Shown in pieces: positions 1-5,471 of a stretch of 38,823 nt of DNA. Below the pieces are notes generated by a model, which was given only the letters and a program-made list of their open reading frames with translations, did not search any database and was not told the origin of the DNA. A program made the position numbers and the translations under genes. Source of the stretch: a virus; IMG/VR virus record IMGVR_UViG_3300048817_000012, positions 1 to 38,823 of that record, one strand, 5' to 3'. Position 1 is the stretch's first letter. Every line of letters begins with the position of its first letter.

Positions 1-66
1 CTTAAACCAATGCCGGTTGGTCCAATGCCAGTTCTGTGTGGGATCATCGTGCAGTGGATTTTCCAT
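1..66 (-). CDS. start of an unidentified gene, truncated by window edge
   Basis: An ATG at 64-66 opens a frame with no stop before the window ends, so only the first 22 codons are seen. The peptide is polar and rich in Trp, His and Asn. It begins 4 nt after the stop of the upstream small membrane protein, which fits continuation of the lysis operon. A purine-rich GGGAA lies before the start but is not a strong Shine-Dalgarno. Function cannot be told. Confidence 0.45.
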   Translation of the reverse strand, partial: MENPLHDDPTQNWHWTNRHWFK

Positions 67-70
67 GATT

Positions 71-289
71 TTAATTCCCAACTCCGTGATGAAGAAAAGC
101 TTGCACGATAGTGTAGACCGCCAGCATCGCAGTCGGCAATCCCAACACCCACGCGCCCCAAACGCGGATGGACGCCCGAAAGACCACGCGTCTCTCGTAC
201 CACTTGAGCACCCGCCGAGTCTGCTGAGACTCACGAGGTTCAAGCGGCTCTTTGGATAAATCGTTGTCGGGGTCCCACTGAAACGGCAT
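71..289 (-). CDS. small membrane protein of the lysis region
   Basis: This 72-residue protein has a charged N-terminal half (many Asp, Glu and Arg) and one hydrophobic segment near the C-terminus (about residues 45-65), so it probably sits in the inner membrane with the N-terminus in the cytoplasm. The ATG at 289 is chosen over an upstream TTG because GGAGG lies 8 nt before it. It follows the neighbouring signal-anchored protein by 4 nt. Position beside holin and lysozyme suggests a role in lysis, but no family is recognised. Confidence 0.6.
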   Translation of the reverse strand: MPFQWDPDNDLSKEPLEPRESQQTRRVLKWYERRVVFRASIRVWGAWVLGLPTAMLAVYTIVQAFLHHGVGN

Positions 290-293
290 CCGC

Positions 294-584
294 TTAACCT
301 CCAAGGCAATCGCGAACTTGATCCTGCTTTTTGAACGGGAACGCTTTTACGAAAGCCTCCTCGTCCGGGTCCAGGTTCTTTGATTTCTGGAACGCTTCCT
401 TGACGCCATCGCAGAATGCGCCCGCTATCGGGGGAGGAGACGGAGAAACCGCAGGACGCGCCGACCTATGTTTGTGGCCGCAAAAGAAAAAGCATGGCGT
501 GCTGCCGGGCCGCGCGCTCGCGACGACTTCCACGACAAGAATAAGTGCCAAAGCGAACACAAGAGCGACCACGATGGATTTCAT
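294..584 (-). CDS. small secreted or membrane-anchored protein
   Basis: This 96-residue protein starts with a clear hydrophobic signal or anchor segment (residues 1-24), followed by a Cys-rich stretch (Cys at about 32 and 36), a Pro/Ser-rich linker and a charged C-terminal part with two more Cys. This is the layout of a periplasmic domain tethered to the inner membrane, with possible disulphides. Its ATG shares a base with the stop of the preceding gene (TAATG), which implies translational coupling. A spanin-like role is possible from context, but no spanin motif is clear. Confidence 0.6.
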   Translation of the reverse strand: MKSIVVALVFALALILVVEVVASARPGSTPCFFFCGHKHRSARPAVSPSPPPIAGAFCDGVKEAFQKSKNLDPDEEAFVKAFPFKKQDQVRDCLGG

Positions 585-847
585 TACCGCACCCGATAGG
601 CTACGCAGCCGAGTCTCTGCCCGATTTGATTTCGCTGCTTCAAGTCCATGCCGAGGATCGGCCCGGCGTACCGGCCACTTGTTCTGTTGTAGGTGTTGTA
701 GACGATTGGCCCGACCAGCGCCGAGCAAACGGCGTGTAGGCCAGCGGGCGACATCTGTACGCAGCCGCCGGGATCGGCCGCGCCCATGAGAAGCGTCGCG
801 AACATGATGATCCAAAAAGGTTTGCGCATCGGGATGTACTTACACAT
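584..847 (-). CDS. small exported protein, possible lipoprotein
   Basis: The 87-residue product has a short polar start, a hydrophobic segment (about residues 9-22) and then ADPGGC, where Cys could be lipidated, although the sequence before it is not a standard lipobox. The mature part is uncharged at first and basic near the end. The ATG at 847 has GGAGG 7 nt upstream, one of the best ribosome sites in the region; an internal ATG six codons later is less well placed. It is coupled to the next gene through TAATG. An outer-membrane spanin partner is one idea from position only. Confidence 0.55.
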   Translation of the reverse strand: MCKYIPMRKPFWIIMFATLLMGAADPGGCVQMSPAGLHAVCSALVGPIVYNTYNRTSGRYAGPILGMDLKQRNQIGQRLGCVAYRVR

Positions 848-920
848 GGCGCTTCCTCCGCCTAAACAGCAATGCGAGCGGGCAAATCAGATAGAGCAAA
901 CTCCAATTGGTCCTGCGCAT
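840..920 (-). CDS. possible 26-residue hydrophobic peptide
   Basis: A short frame with an ATG at 918-920, AAGGA about 8 nt upstream, and a stop at 840-842. The peptide has a hydrophobic core (residues 7-19) and a strongly basic tail (RRRKR). It begins one base after the stop of the upstream gene and overlaps the next start by 8 nt, the same packing as other real genes here. It could be a tiny holin-like or lysis-regulating peptide, or chance. Confidence 0.35.
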   Translation of the reverse strand: MRRTNWSLLYLICPLALLFRRRKRHV

Positions 921-921
921 C

Positions 922-1242
922 TTAGTTGTCCTTGCTGTCCCACGGGTCGGCGCGCTTGCGCGCCTTCGGGGCGGTCGTGCCCTTGACGGTCCGGTCTACA
1001 AAATTGTTCGTTGCCGCTTGCTGCGCCATGACGTGAGATTTTTCAAGTTTTATGCCAAAGCCTTCGCCGACGAGGAACGCGACCACGAAAATCGCGAGAC
1101 CAATGAGGGCTATCTTGGCTTTCACAACGGGGATGAAGTATGCGCCCGCGAGCAACAGGATAACCACGCCGATGCCGACACCGAAGTGCCAGATCATTGT
1201 CCACAATCCAGCGAAGAAGTGCTCGACGAGATACGACAACAT
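922..1242 (-). CDS. membrane protein with two or three transmembrane segments
   Basis: This 106-residue protein has hydrophobic segments at about residues 4-18, 20-38 and 42-60, then a polar and highly charged C-terminal tail. The ATG at 1242 has a G-rich stretch about 7 nt upstream. It lies between the Ala/Pro-rich membrane protein and the possible 26-residue peptide, within the cluster that includes lysozyme and holin. Holin or antiholin activity would suit topology and place, but the family is not recognised. Confidence 0.6.
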   Translation of the reverse strand: MLSYLVEHFFAGLWTMIWHFGVGIGVVILLLAGAYFIPVVKAKIALIGLAIFVVAFLVGEGFGIKLEKSHVMAQQAATNNFVDRTVKGTTAPKARKRADPWDSKDN

Positions 1243-1270
1243 AATTCAGCCCCCCGAAAAAGAGTGTTGG

Positions 1271-1290
1271 CCCCGCGCCGAAGCGCGGGG
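1271..1290 (-). terminator. UUCG-loop hairpin, possible terminator or RNA stabiliser
   Basis: An 8 bp perfect G+C stem closes a TTCG tetraloop when read on the minus strand. A run of five T follows only after about 9 nt, so it is not a textbook intrinsic terminator. It sits between two membrane protein genes, just after the stop at 1300. Confidence 0.45.
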
Positions 1291-1299
1291 CGAGTTTGG

Positions 1300-1725
1300 T
1301 TAGACCTTCGCCGCTACGTCAACGACGGCGGCCTTCACATCGGTGGCTGCGGTCTTGGCCGCAGCCTCAATGGTGGAAGCGGCTTTTTCCCCGACTGTCG
1401 TTAGGTCGGAGGCCGTGGACGACGTTCCCGGCGCGGCTGCGGCGGGCTTAGCCGGTGCCGCCACTAGAGCCGCAGCTACGGGCACGGGCTTGACCGCTAC
1501 GGTAGCGGGGGCGGCGGGCGCGAGTGTCCCGGTTACTTTGGCGATGGCATCCGCTTCTGCGGTCTTGAGGGCGGCCAACGCGTTCGTTTCGTTGGCGTTG
1601 AGGGCCGTGCGCAGGGAGGAGGGGACGCCCTTGAGCACGTCCTTGACGTACCGAACTGTGAACGCACCGATGAGGTATGCGAGCACGAGCGCGCCGTACA
1701 GCCACAGTCCTGAAAGCTCGAACAT
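1300..1725 (-). CDS. membrane-anchored Ala/Pro-rich protein
   Basis: The 141-residue product has one N-terminal transmembrane segment (about residues 5-22), a short amphipathic stretch, then a long low-complexity region rich in Ala, Pro, Thr and Val, and an Ala/Lys-rich C-terminus that may form a helix. The ATG at 1725 has GGAG 8 nt upstream; the longer frame has no such site. A tethered, extended chain that could span the periplasm would suit a spanin-like or envelope-associated protein, but this is only inference. Confidence 0.6.
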   Translation of the reverse strand: MFELSGLWLYGALVLAYLIGAFTVRYVKDVLKGVPSSLRTALNANETNALAALKTAEADAIAKVTGTLAPAAPATVAVKPVPVAAALVAAPAKPAAAAPGTSSTASDLTTVGEKAASTIEAAAKTAATDVKAAVVDVAAKV

Positions 1726-1742
1726 GGGAATTACTCCGGGAT

Positions 1743-1919
1743 AAGAGGGTTGCAAACCTGCCTTTATGGCACGACGGCGGCTCGTCGGCAACCTGAGTTA
1801 ATTTTCGGGCCGGGCGGGAGCGAACTCCGCCTGAGTCTACCAATCTCCCCGGCTTGTGACACACCCGCGTCAATTAGGTAGCGGGTGGCCCAAACGCTTA
1901 CCGGCGGCCCGTATTTTTG
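1743..1919 (-). other. gap between lysozyme and the next gene
   Basis: No gene is seen. It contains an inverted repeat with 7 bp arms (CACCCGC / GCGGGTG, about 1863-1889) and a GC-rich stretch, perhaps a weak attenuator. No clear promoter. Confidence 0.4.
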
Positions 1920-2462
1920 TCAGTCATCCTTGTGGCAAAGGGCTGTCTCCGCGTTGCGGCGGCGGACTAGCCCGGTCAATACCCGTCCGTTGGCGTGAAC
2001 GTAACCCGTGAGCGCGTTGCATGCGGAGGGGTGATTTCGCTTGTAGGCCGACGACTGAGGCAGGAACGTAGTGTAGTCGCCGCCCGCATTCAAGTAGCGC
2101 GTCATCGCCCCGTGAGCGAAGATGCCAGCGCCGAGATTGTACGCGGCGTCCGTCATCGCCGCTTCGGTCTGCGCGCCCATGACGACGTGGATGTATTTCT
2201 TGATGCCGACGTTGTACTTCACCAAGCTCTGTTGAAGAAGATCACTGCACTGAGCCTTCGTGAACGTGGCGCGCATGGACGGGACAGGTCCGTCAGCTTT
2301 CGTCTCCCCATAGCACCACGTAATCGGGTGGCCGGTGCCGACGCGATCCACATATGGATGCGCCGCGTAGCCCTCGAAGCTGGCGCACATGGCGACGGTC
2401 ATCGCGCCCGCGACCGCCCATCCGGTTCTCTGCCGCGCCGTCTGTGGGACGAAGTTAGGCAT
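1920..2462 (-). CDS. endolysin, GH24 lysozyme with SAR-type N-terminus
   Basis: A 180-residue muramidase of the T4/P22/R21 lysozyme family, which cuts the glycan strand of peptidoglycan. The catalytic Glu is E30 in SFEGY, the Asp is D39 eight residues later, and the WCYGET motif that follows is typical. The segment between D39 and T48 is three residues longer than in most relatives I recall. Residues 14-29 form a weakly hydrophobic, Ala/Gly-rich helix directly before the catalytic Glu, as in signal-anchor-release endolysins such as R21. It overlaps the holin-like gene by 8 nt. Such endolysins are held inactive in the membrane until it is depolarised. Confidence 0.9.
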   Translation of the reverse strand: MPNFVPQTARQRTGWAVAGAMTVAMCASFEGYAAHPYVDRVGTGHPITWCYGETKADGPVPSMRATFTKAQCSDLLQQSLVKYNVGIKKYIHVVMGAQTEAAMTDAAYNLGAGIFAHGAMTRYLNAGGDYTTFLPQSSAYKRNHPSACNALTGYVHANGRVLTGLVRRRNAETALCHKDD

Positions 2463-2805
2463 CAGGGAGTCCCTTCTGGCCGGTGAAGCGCGCGAAGCAA
2501 ATCGCTATTGAGAAGCCGACGCTTATGAACATCATGCGCCACGCGCCGAGGTATTGCTGGAATGACGGGAGTGCAATCCAAAGGCCACCGACGACTGCCC
2601 AAAACAAGGCGATCTGTACGCTGCGCAGACGGTGCGCGAGACGCCACTCGGGCGCGGCGTGCGCGTCCATCCACAGGGACATGCGGCCCCGCGACGGGAA
2701 ATTCTGCCACACGCTCTCGATGCACCATCCTACAAAGCCGAGCGCGGCGATGCCGAGCACGGTGAGGAAGATGATACTGGCGAGAGTTGAGATTGCAGCG
2801 TCCAC
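2455..2805 (-). CDS. putative holin
   Basis: The 116-residue protein has three likely membrane segments (about residues 8-29, 64-82 and 88-106), with a polar loop containing several Arg and Trp after the first. The second half resembles small phage holins found before lysozyme genes in alphaproteobacterial phages. The start is a GTG at 2803-2805 with only a weak G-rich ribosome site. It overlaps the lysozyme gene by 8 nt, so the two are likely translated together. Holin function is inferred from topology and position. Confidence 0.65.
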   Translation of the reverse strand: MDAAISTLASIIFLTVLGIAALGFVGWCIESVWQNFPSRGRMSLWMDAHAAPEWRLAHRLRSVQIALFWAVVGGLWIALPSFQQYLGAWRMMFISVGFSIAICFARFTGQKGLPDA

Positions 2806-3056
2806 GGGGACCCCCGAATGTCATGTCGAAGAATACCCCGAAAACGGGCATAGTTCGACACGGTGCGGGGGGACGCAAGGATCGGTTTATCACCAGCCTG
2901 ACCCCACGTCAATCGTGAAACGTCTCCGTTGACACGACCATAGATGCCGTGCCATAAAACTCAAATGCCTGCCGAGACCCCTCGGGGTTTAATCGCGACG
3001 GATAAGGGCATTGAAGGGGGCTCCCGGTCGCTGCGTCGGGGGCCTCTTTCTCATTT
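2806..3056 (-). other. gap between tRNA array and lysis genes
   Basis: No convincing gene. A GC-rich hairpin (about 3017-3042) just after the last tRNA of the array could end the tRNA transcript, but it lacks a good T-run on the minus strand. A TTGACA at about 2925-2930 is on the plus strand and points the wrong way for all genes. The promoter for the lysis genes, if separate, is not obvious. Confidence 0.4.
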
Positions 3057-3131
3057 TGGCGGGAGAGGTAGGGATCGAACCCACGACGCGCGGCTTTGGA
3101 GACCGCCGCTCTACCACTGAGCTACACTCCC
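3057..3131 (-). tRNA. tRNA-Trp (CCA)
   Basis: Cloverleaf with 7-nt anticodon loop CTCCAAA, T-loop TTCGATC, G73 and encoded CCA. Acceptor stem has one T-T mismatch (position 6-67). Last tRNA of the array in transcription order. Confidence 0.95.
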
Positions 3132-3135
3132 GTGT

Positions 3136-3210
3136 TGGTACTACCGTGCAGAGTCGAACTGCAAAGACGCCGGTTCACAGCCGGGCCGCCTAACCGTCAG
3201 CATCGGTAGC
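3136..3210 (-). tRNA. tRNA-His (GTG), alphaproteobacterial type
   Basis: Anticodon loop CTGTGAA. G1 pairs with T72 as a wobble, the discriminator is A73 and the base before G1 is C, so no G-1 is encoded. Most bacteria have G-1 and C73; many alphaproteobacteria have A73 without G-1. This supports an alphaproteobacterial host. CCA is encoded. Position 8 is A rather than T. Confidence 0.93.
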
Positions 3211-3217
3211 GTAAAGT

Positions 3218-3294
3218 TGGTGCCGGTGCGAGGCATCGAACCCCGGACCTTCCGCGTATGAAACGGACGCTCTGGCCGACTGAGCTACACCGGC
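3218..3294 (-). tRNA. tRNA with CAT anticodon (Met-like elongator)
   Basis: Fully paired acceptor (G1-C72), anticodon loop TTCATAC, A73 and encoded CCA. G1-C72 argues against initiator tRNA. Elongator Met is most likely; tRNA-Ile2, whose C34 becomes lysidine, cannot be excluded. One of three CAT genes in the array. Confidence 0.9.
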
Positions 3295-3298
3295 AAAT

Positions 3299-3373
3299 TG
3301 GCGGGGGCAATAGGGATCGAACCTACGCGTGCGGGAGTCAAAGGCCCGTGCCTTACCTCTTGGCTATGCCCCT
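3299..3373 (-). tRNA. tRNA-Gln (TTG)
   Basis: Anticodon loop CTTTGAC, G73 and encoded CCA. Counting back from T8-A9 puts A1 opposite C72, an unpaired end like the weak 1-72 pair favoured by GlnRS. Six other acceptor pairs are intact. Confidence 0.92.
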
Positions 3374-3378
3374 TTATT

Positions 3379-3453
3379 TGGTGCCTCCGGCCGGTTCCGA
3401 CCCGGCTTTACCCGCTTGAAAGGCGGGCCTCCTAGCCACTAGAGGACGGAGGC
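3379..3453 (-). tRNA. tRNA-Glu (TTC)
   Basis: Anticodon stem CCCGC/GCGGG around loop CTTTCAA, G1-C72, A73, encoded CCA. 5 nt from the preceding tRNA-Gln. Confidence 0.95.
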
Positions 3454-3459
3454 GTTGAT

Positions 3460-3533
3460 TGGAGCGGGCACGGAGGATCGAACTCCGATCTTTCGCTTGG
3501 AAGGCGTTGGCTCTACCGTTGAGCTATGCCCGC
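3460..3533 (-). tRNA. tRNA-Gly (TCC)
   Basis: Loop CTTCCAA, perfect acceptor GCGGGCA/TGCCCGC, U73 as usual for tRNA-Gly, encoded CCA. Confidence 0.95.
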
Positions 3534-3544
3534 GTGATATGAAA

Positions 3545-3573
3545 CGTCGGGTATGATCGTGTTATGCCCGACG
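3545..3573. repeat. spacer hairpin between tRNA-Ser and tRNA-Gly
   Basis: Inverted repeat with 10 bp arms (one G-T pair) and a 9 nt loop, filling one of the few long spacers in the array. Possibly a processing signal or weak terminator; no T-run follows on the minus strand. Confidence 0.6.
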
Positions 3574-3576
3574 AAT

Positions 3577-3664
3577 TGGCGGAGAGTGGAGGGATCGAAC
3601 CTCCGCATCGCTTGCGCGATGTATAGGGTAGCAGCCTACTGCCTTGCCGCTCGGCCAACTCTCC
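3577..3664 (-). tRNA. tRNA-Ser (GCT)
   Basis: Class II tRNA with a long variable arm (stem around GCGCAAGC), loop CTGCTAC, G73 and encoded CCA. Reads AGC and AGT codons. Confidence 0.95.
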
Positions 3665-3711
3665 ATGCGCGCTCGCGTATAAAGATCACATATGCGTGGT
3701 CGCGTATATTT

Positions 3712-3788
3712 TGGTGCTCCCGGGAGGAGTCGGACCCCCGACGACCCGGCTTAGAAGTCCGGCGCTCTGTCCGCTGAGCTACGGGAGC
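3712..3788 (-). tRNA. tRNA-Arg (TCT)
   Basis: Loop CTTCTAA in a CCGGA/GCCGG stem, perfect acceptor, encoded CCA. It reads AGA and AGG, usually rare in GC-rich hosts. The 47 nt spacer after tRNA-Ser(GCT) repeats CGCGTAT. Confidence 0.95.
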
Positions 3789-3792
3789 AAAT

Positions 3793-3858
3793 TGGAGACG
3801 ACGGGGTGAGTCGAACGGGTTTGCAGCCCGCTGCCTGTTACCGTTCGGCCACGTCGTC
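3793..3858 (-). tRNA. tRNA-Cys (GCA), shortened, lacks half of the T-arm
   Basis: Only 66 nt with CCA. Acceptor GACGACG/CGTCGTC, D-arm, anticodon stem GCGGG/CCCGT with loop CTGCAAA, and U73 (a Cys identity element) are intact. Between the anticodon stem and the acceptor only 11 nt remain instead of about 22: the variable loop and the 5' strand of the T-stem are gone, although TTCGACT survives. It may be a decayed gene or a tRNA working without a normal T-arm. Confidence 0.8.
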
Positions 3859-3866
3859 ATAGGAAT

Positions 3867-3940
3867 TGGCTGGCCCTCAAGGACTTGAACCTCGATCAGC
3901 GGAGTCAGAGTCCGCCGTCCTACCATTGAACGAAGGGCCA
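3867..3940 (-). tRNA. tRNA-Gln (CTG)
   Basis: Loop CTCTGAC, stem GCGGA/TCCGC, weak U1-A72 end pair and G73 as expected for GlnRS, encoded CCA. Confidence 0.95.
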
Positions 3941-3942
3941 AT

Positions 3943-4018
3943 TGGTGAACCCGAGAGGGGTCGAACCTCTAACCGCCCGGTTCGTAGCCGGGTGCTCTTT
4001 CCATTGAGCTACGGGTCC
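3943..4018 (-). tRNA. tRNA-Arg (ACG)
   Basis: Loop CTACGAA, stem CCGGC/CCGGG region, A34 expected to become inosine through the host TadA. A73 and encoded CCA. Only 2 nt from the preceding tRNA-Gln. Confidence 0.95.
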
Positions 4019-4020
4019 GT

Positions 4021-4097
4021 TGGCGCGGCGAGGGAGATTTGAACTCCCGTTACCCGCGTGAGAAGCGGGCTTCCTGACCATGCTAGAAGATCGCCGC
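4021..4097 (-). tRNA. tRNA-Glu (CTC)
   Basis: Stem CCCGC/GCGGG around loop TTCTCAC, perfect acceptor, G73, encoded CCA. Second tRNA-Glu, reading GAG. Confidence 0.94.
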
Positions 4098-4104
4098 GTG
4101 GAAA

Positions 4105-4180
4105 TGGCTGGCAAGGCAGGGATCGAACCTGCGAACCTCCGGTTAACAGCCGGGTCGAATTACCACTCTCGCACTTGCCA
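4105..4180 (-). tRNA. tRNA-Asn (GTT)
   Basis: Loop CTGTTAA, U1-A72 pair, G73, T-loop TTCGATC, encoded CCA. Confidence 0.95.
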
Positions 4181-4189
4181 ATAAAAGAT

Positions 4190-4265
4190 TGGTGGACCTG
4201 CGGGGACTCGAACCCCGACTGCACGGTATGCAAAACCGGCGTGCTCCCGTTATCACTACAGGCCC
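4190..4265 (-). tRNA. tRNA-Ala (TGC)
   Basis: Loop TTTGCAT, A73, encoded CCA. The acceptor has a G3-T70 wobble pair, the main AlaRS identity element, which confirms the assignment. Confidence 0.95.
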
Positions 4266-4269
4266 GTAT

Positions 4270-4345
4270 TGGTGGCAAGGGGAGGACTTGAACCTCCGAC
4301 GCCGGGCTTTTCAGACCCGCGCTCTACCATCTGAGCTACCTCGCC
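4270..4345 (-). tRNA. tRNA-Phe (GAA)
   Basis: Loop CTGAAAA, acceptor with two G-T or A-T variants only, A73 and encoded CCA. Confidence 0.95.
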
Positions 4346-4371
4346 GTAACCTGAAACCTAAAAACGTCAAA

Positions 4372-4445
4372 TGGCGCGGATGCCGGGAATTGAACCCGGG
4401 CCTCATGAGTGGCACTCACGAACTCGACCGTCAAGCTACATCCGC
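4372..4445 (-). tRNA. tRNA-Gly (GCC)
   Basis: Loop GTGCCAC, stem CGTGA/TCATG, perfect acceptor, encoded CCA. The discriminator is G, whereas bacterial tRNA-Gly usually has U73. Confidence 0.9.
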
Positions 4446-4449
4446 GTGT

Positions 4450-4486
4450 GAGTTATAGATTTTCAGCGTTGAGTTATAGGTTTTCA
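4450..4486. repeat. short tandem repeat in tRNA spacer
   Basis: Two 16 nt units (4450-4465 and 4471-4486) that differ at one base, spaced 21 nt apart, fill the 42 nt spacer before tRNA-Gly. AT-rich compared with the flanking tRNAs. Confidence 0.7.
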
Positions 4487-4487
4487 T

Positions 4488-4573
4488 TGGTGGAGAAGGC
4501 AGGACTCGAACCTGCGAAGGCGTTAGCCGCCGGATTTACAGTCCGGCCCCTTTGCCACTCGGGCCACTTCTCC
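4488..4573 (-). tRNA. tRNA-Tyr (GTA)
   Basis: Class II tRNA with long variable arm, loop CTGTAAA, A73, encoded CCA. Its first bases GGAG directly follow the AACAAC spacer seen elsewhere in the array. Confidence 0.95.
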
Positions 4574-4578
4574 GTTGT

Positions 4579-4663
4579 TGGTTGCGCGAGCGCGGATTTG
4601 CACCGGCGTCGGCAGCTTATGAGGCTGCATAGGGGCTTGGTTACCTACTCCTACTATCGCGCA
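4579..4663 (-). tRNA. atypical tRNA with CAT anticodon and enlarged D region
   Basis: The 7 bp acceptor TGCGCGA/TCGCGCA, anticodon stem GCAGC/GCTGC with loop CTCATAA, A73 and CCA are clear. The stretch between acceptor and anticodon stem is 28 nt instead of about 19, and can fold as GTAGG/CCTAT with a 16 nt loop. The T-stem has a bulged C and the T-loop begins TG rather than TT. It could be Met or Ile2, or a decayed gene. Confidence 0.7.
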
Positions 4664-4666
4664 AAG

Positions 4667-4759
4667 TGGAGGAAGGGGAGTGGATTTGAACCCTCGAAAC
4701 GCTTTCACGTTTACTGGTTTTCGGGACCAGCGCCTTAAGCCTGACTCGGCCACCCTTCC
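4667..4759 (-). tRNA. tRNA-Ser (CGA), several unusual bases
   Basis: Class II tRNA with long variable arm and CTGGT/ACCAG anticodon stem. The loop is CCCGAAA, so the almost invariant U33 is C. The discriminator is U rather than the G73 usual for Ser, and the T-stem has a bulged A. Acceptor GGAAGGG/CCCTTCC is perfect and CCA is encoded. Function is uncertain. Confidence 0.8.
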
Positions 4760-4832
4760 GTAATTGCGCAGTTTTGTTTAGGACTTTCGTCGGCGGATGG
4801 TCTGCAACACCCGACCGGGACCCCCGGCTATT

Positions 4833-4907
4833 TGGCGTTCCCGGGGTGAGTTGAACACCCGCCTCCCGCTTCGGAGGCGGGTGATCTATCCATTAAACTA
4901 CGGGAAC
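4833..4907 (-). tRNA. tRNA-Arg (CCG)
   Basis: Loop CTCCGAA in stem CCCGC/GCGGG, G73, encoded CCA. Its nucleotides 8-10 (TAG) are the stop codon of the upstream RusA-like gene. A 73 nt spacer without recognisable features separates it from tRNA-Ser(CGA). Confidence 0.95.
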
Positions 4908-5221
4908 ATAATTCCTATCTTCTCAAGAAAAACAATCTGTCGGTCGTCCTTCAACAACGTCGGACCTTTGCCGGTCTTGCCATCGAGCGCCTGAAACAGC
5001 GCGGTGACGAGGTTGTCAAGATCGGGTCCGGTCGGGTCGATGAACAACGCCGACAACGAAATTTGATGCGACATCTGTTCGAGGCCCGCTTCTTGAGCCG
5101 CGCGCCAAATCTCGACGCGGTATTGTTCAAGCACCTTGCGGTGGATGCGCCGATGCGGCGCGCCACGCACATTAGCGATCAAGAGACGCCGACGATGGTC
5201 GTACTGCAACTGCACGCGCAT
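4898..5221 (-). CDS. RusA-like Holliday junction resolvase inside the tRNA array
   Basis: The 107-residue protein matches the small RusA family (about 120 residues), dimeric nucleases that cut Holliday junctions and branched DNA during replication or packaging. The acidic motif D67-L-D69-N70 and the D92-D93-x-x-I motif near the C-terminus fit the metal-binding site; the usual Lys after DxDN is replaced by Thr73. The ATG at 5221 has GGAG 9 nt upstream, just after the CCA of the previous tRNA. The stop codon TAG lies inside the following tRNA-Arg and equals its nucleotides 8-10. Family call is good; activity not certain given the missing Lys. Confidence 0.75.
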   Translation of the reverse strand: MRVQLQYDHRRRLLIANVRGAPHRRIHRKVLEQYRVEIWRAAQEAGLEQMSHQISLSALFIDPTGPDLDNLVTALFQALDGKTGKGPTLLKDDRQIVFLEKIGIMFP

Positions 5222-5239
5222 TATCACGCACTCCGTTGT

Positions 5240-5314
5240 TGGTGGTCCCGGCAGGACTTGAACCCGCAACCCGGCCGTTATGAGCGGCTGGCTCTACCAT
5301 TGAGCTACGAGACC
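5240..5314 (-). tRNA. tRNA with CAT anticodon (Ile2- or Met-like)
   Basis: Loop CTCATAA, stem GCCG/CGGC, G1-C72, A73, encoded CCA. The variable and T-arm region resembles bacterial tRNA-Ile2 more than elongator Met, but this is a visual comparison. If Ile2, host TilS would have to make lysidine at C34. Confidence 0.88.
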
Positions 5315-5326
5315 CGCAAGAGGAAT

Positions 5327-5404
5327 TGGTCGGGGCGGCAGGATTTGAACCTGCGTCCTCCTCGTTCCGAACGAGGCCGTCTGACCGGGCTGGCTTACGC
5401 CCCG
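5327..5404 (-). tRNA. tRNA-Pro (CGG)
   Basis: Loop TTCGGAA in stem CCTCG/CGAGG, C1-G72 end pair typical of bacterial tRNA-Pro, A73, encoded CCA. Confidence 0.95.
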
Positions 5405-5407
5405 AAA

Positions 5408-5437
5408 GTTATACTCATTTTGCGGATTGAGTATAAC
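5408..5437. repeat. perfect hairpin between nuclease gene and tRNA-Pro
   Basis: Two perfect 10 bp arms (GTTATACTCA / TGAGTATAAC) around a 10 nt loop, AT-rich, lying just before the 5' end of tRNA-Pro and after the nuclease gene stop. Could be a processing site or the trace of an insertion boundary. Confidence 0.65.
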
Positions 5438-5471
5438 CAGAATTGGCGCGACTGGCGGGTGCTGACCCGAA

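Noticed and set aside
2925-2965. TTGACA on the plus strand with an AT-rich stretch downstream.
   Set aside because: It points rightwards into the antisense of the tRNA array where no plus-strand gene is seen; -10 is poor.
4579-4663. Group I or other intron inside the CAT tRNA.
   Set aside because: The extra bases are only about nine and lie in the D region, not in the anticodon loop; no intron core.
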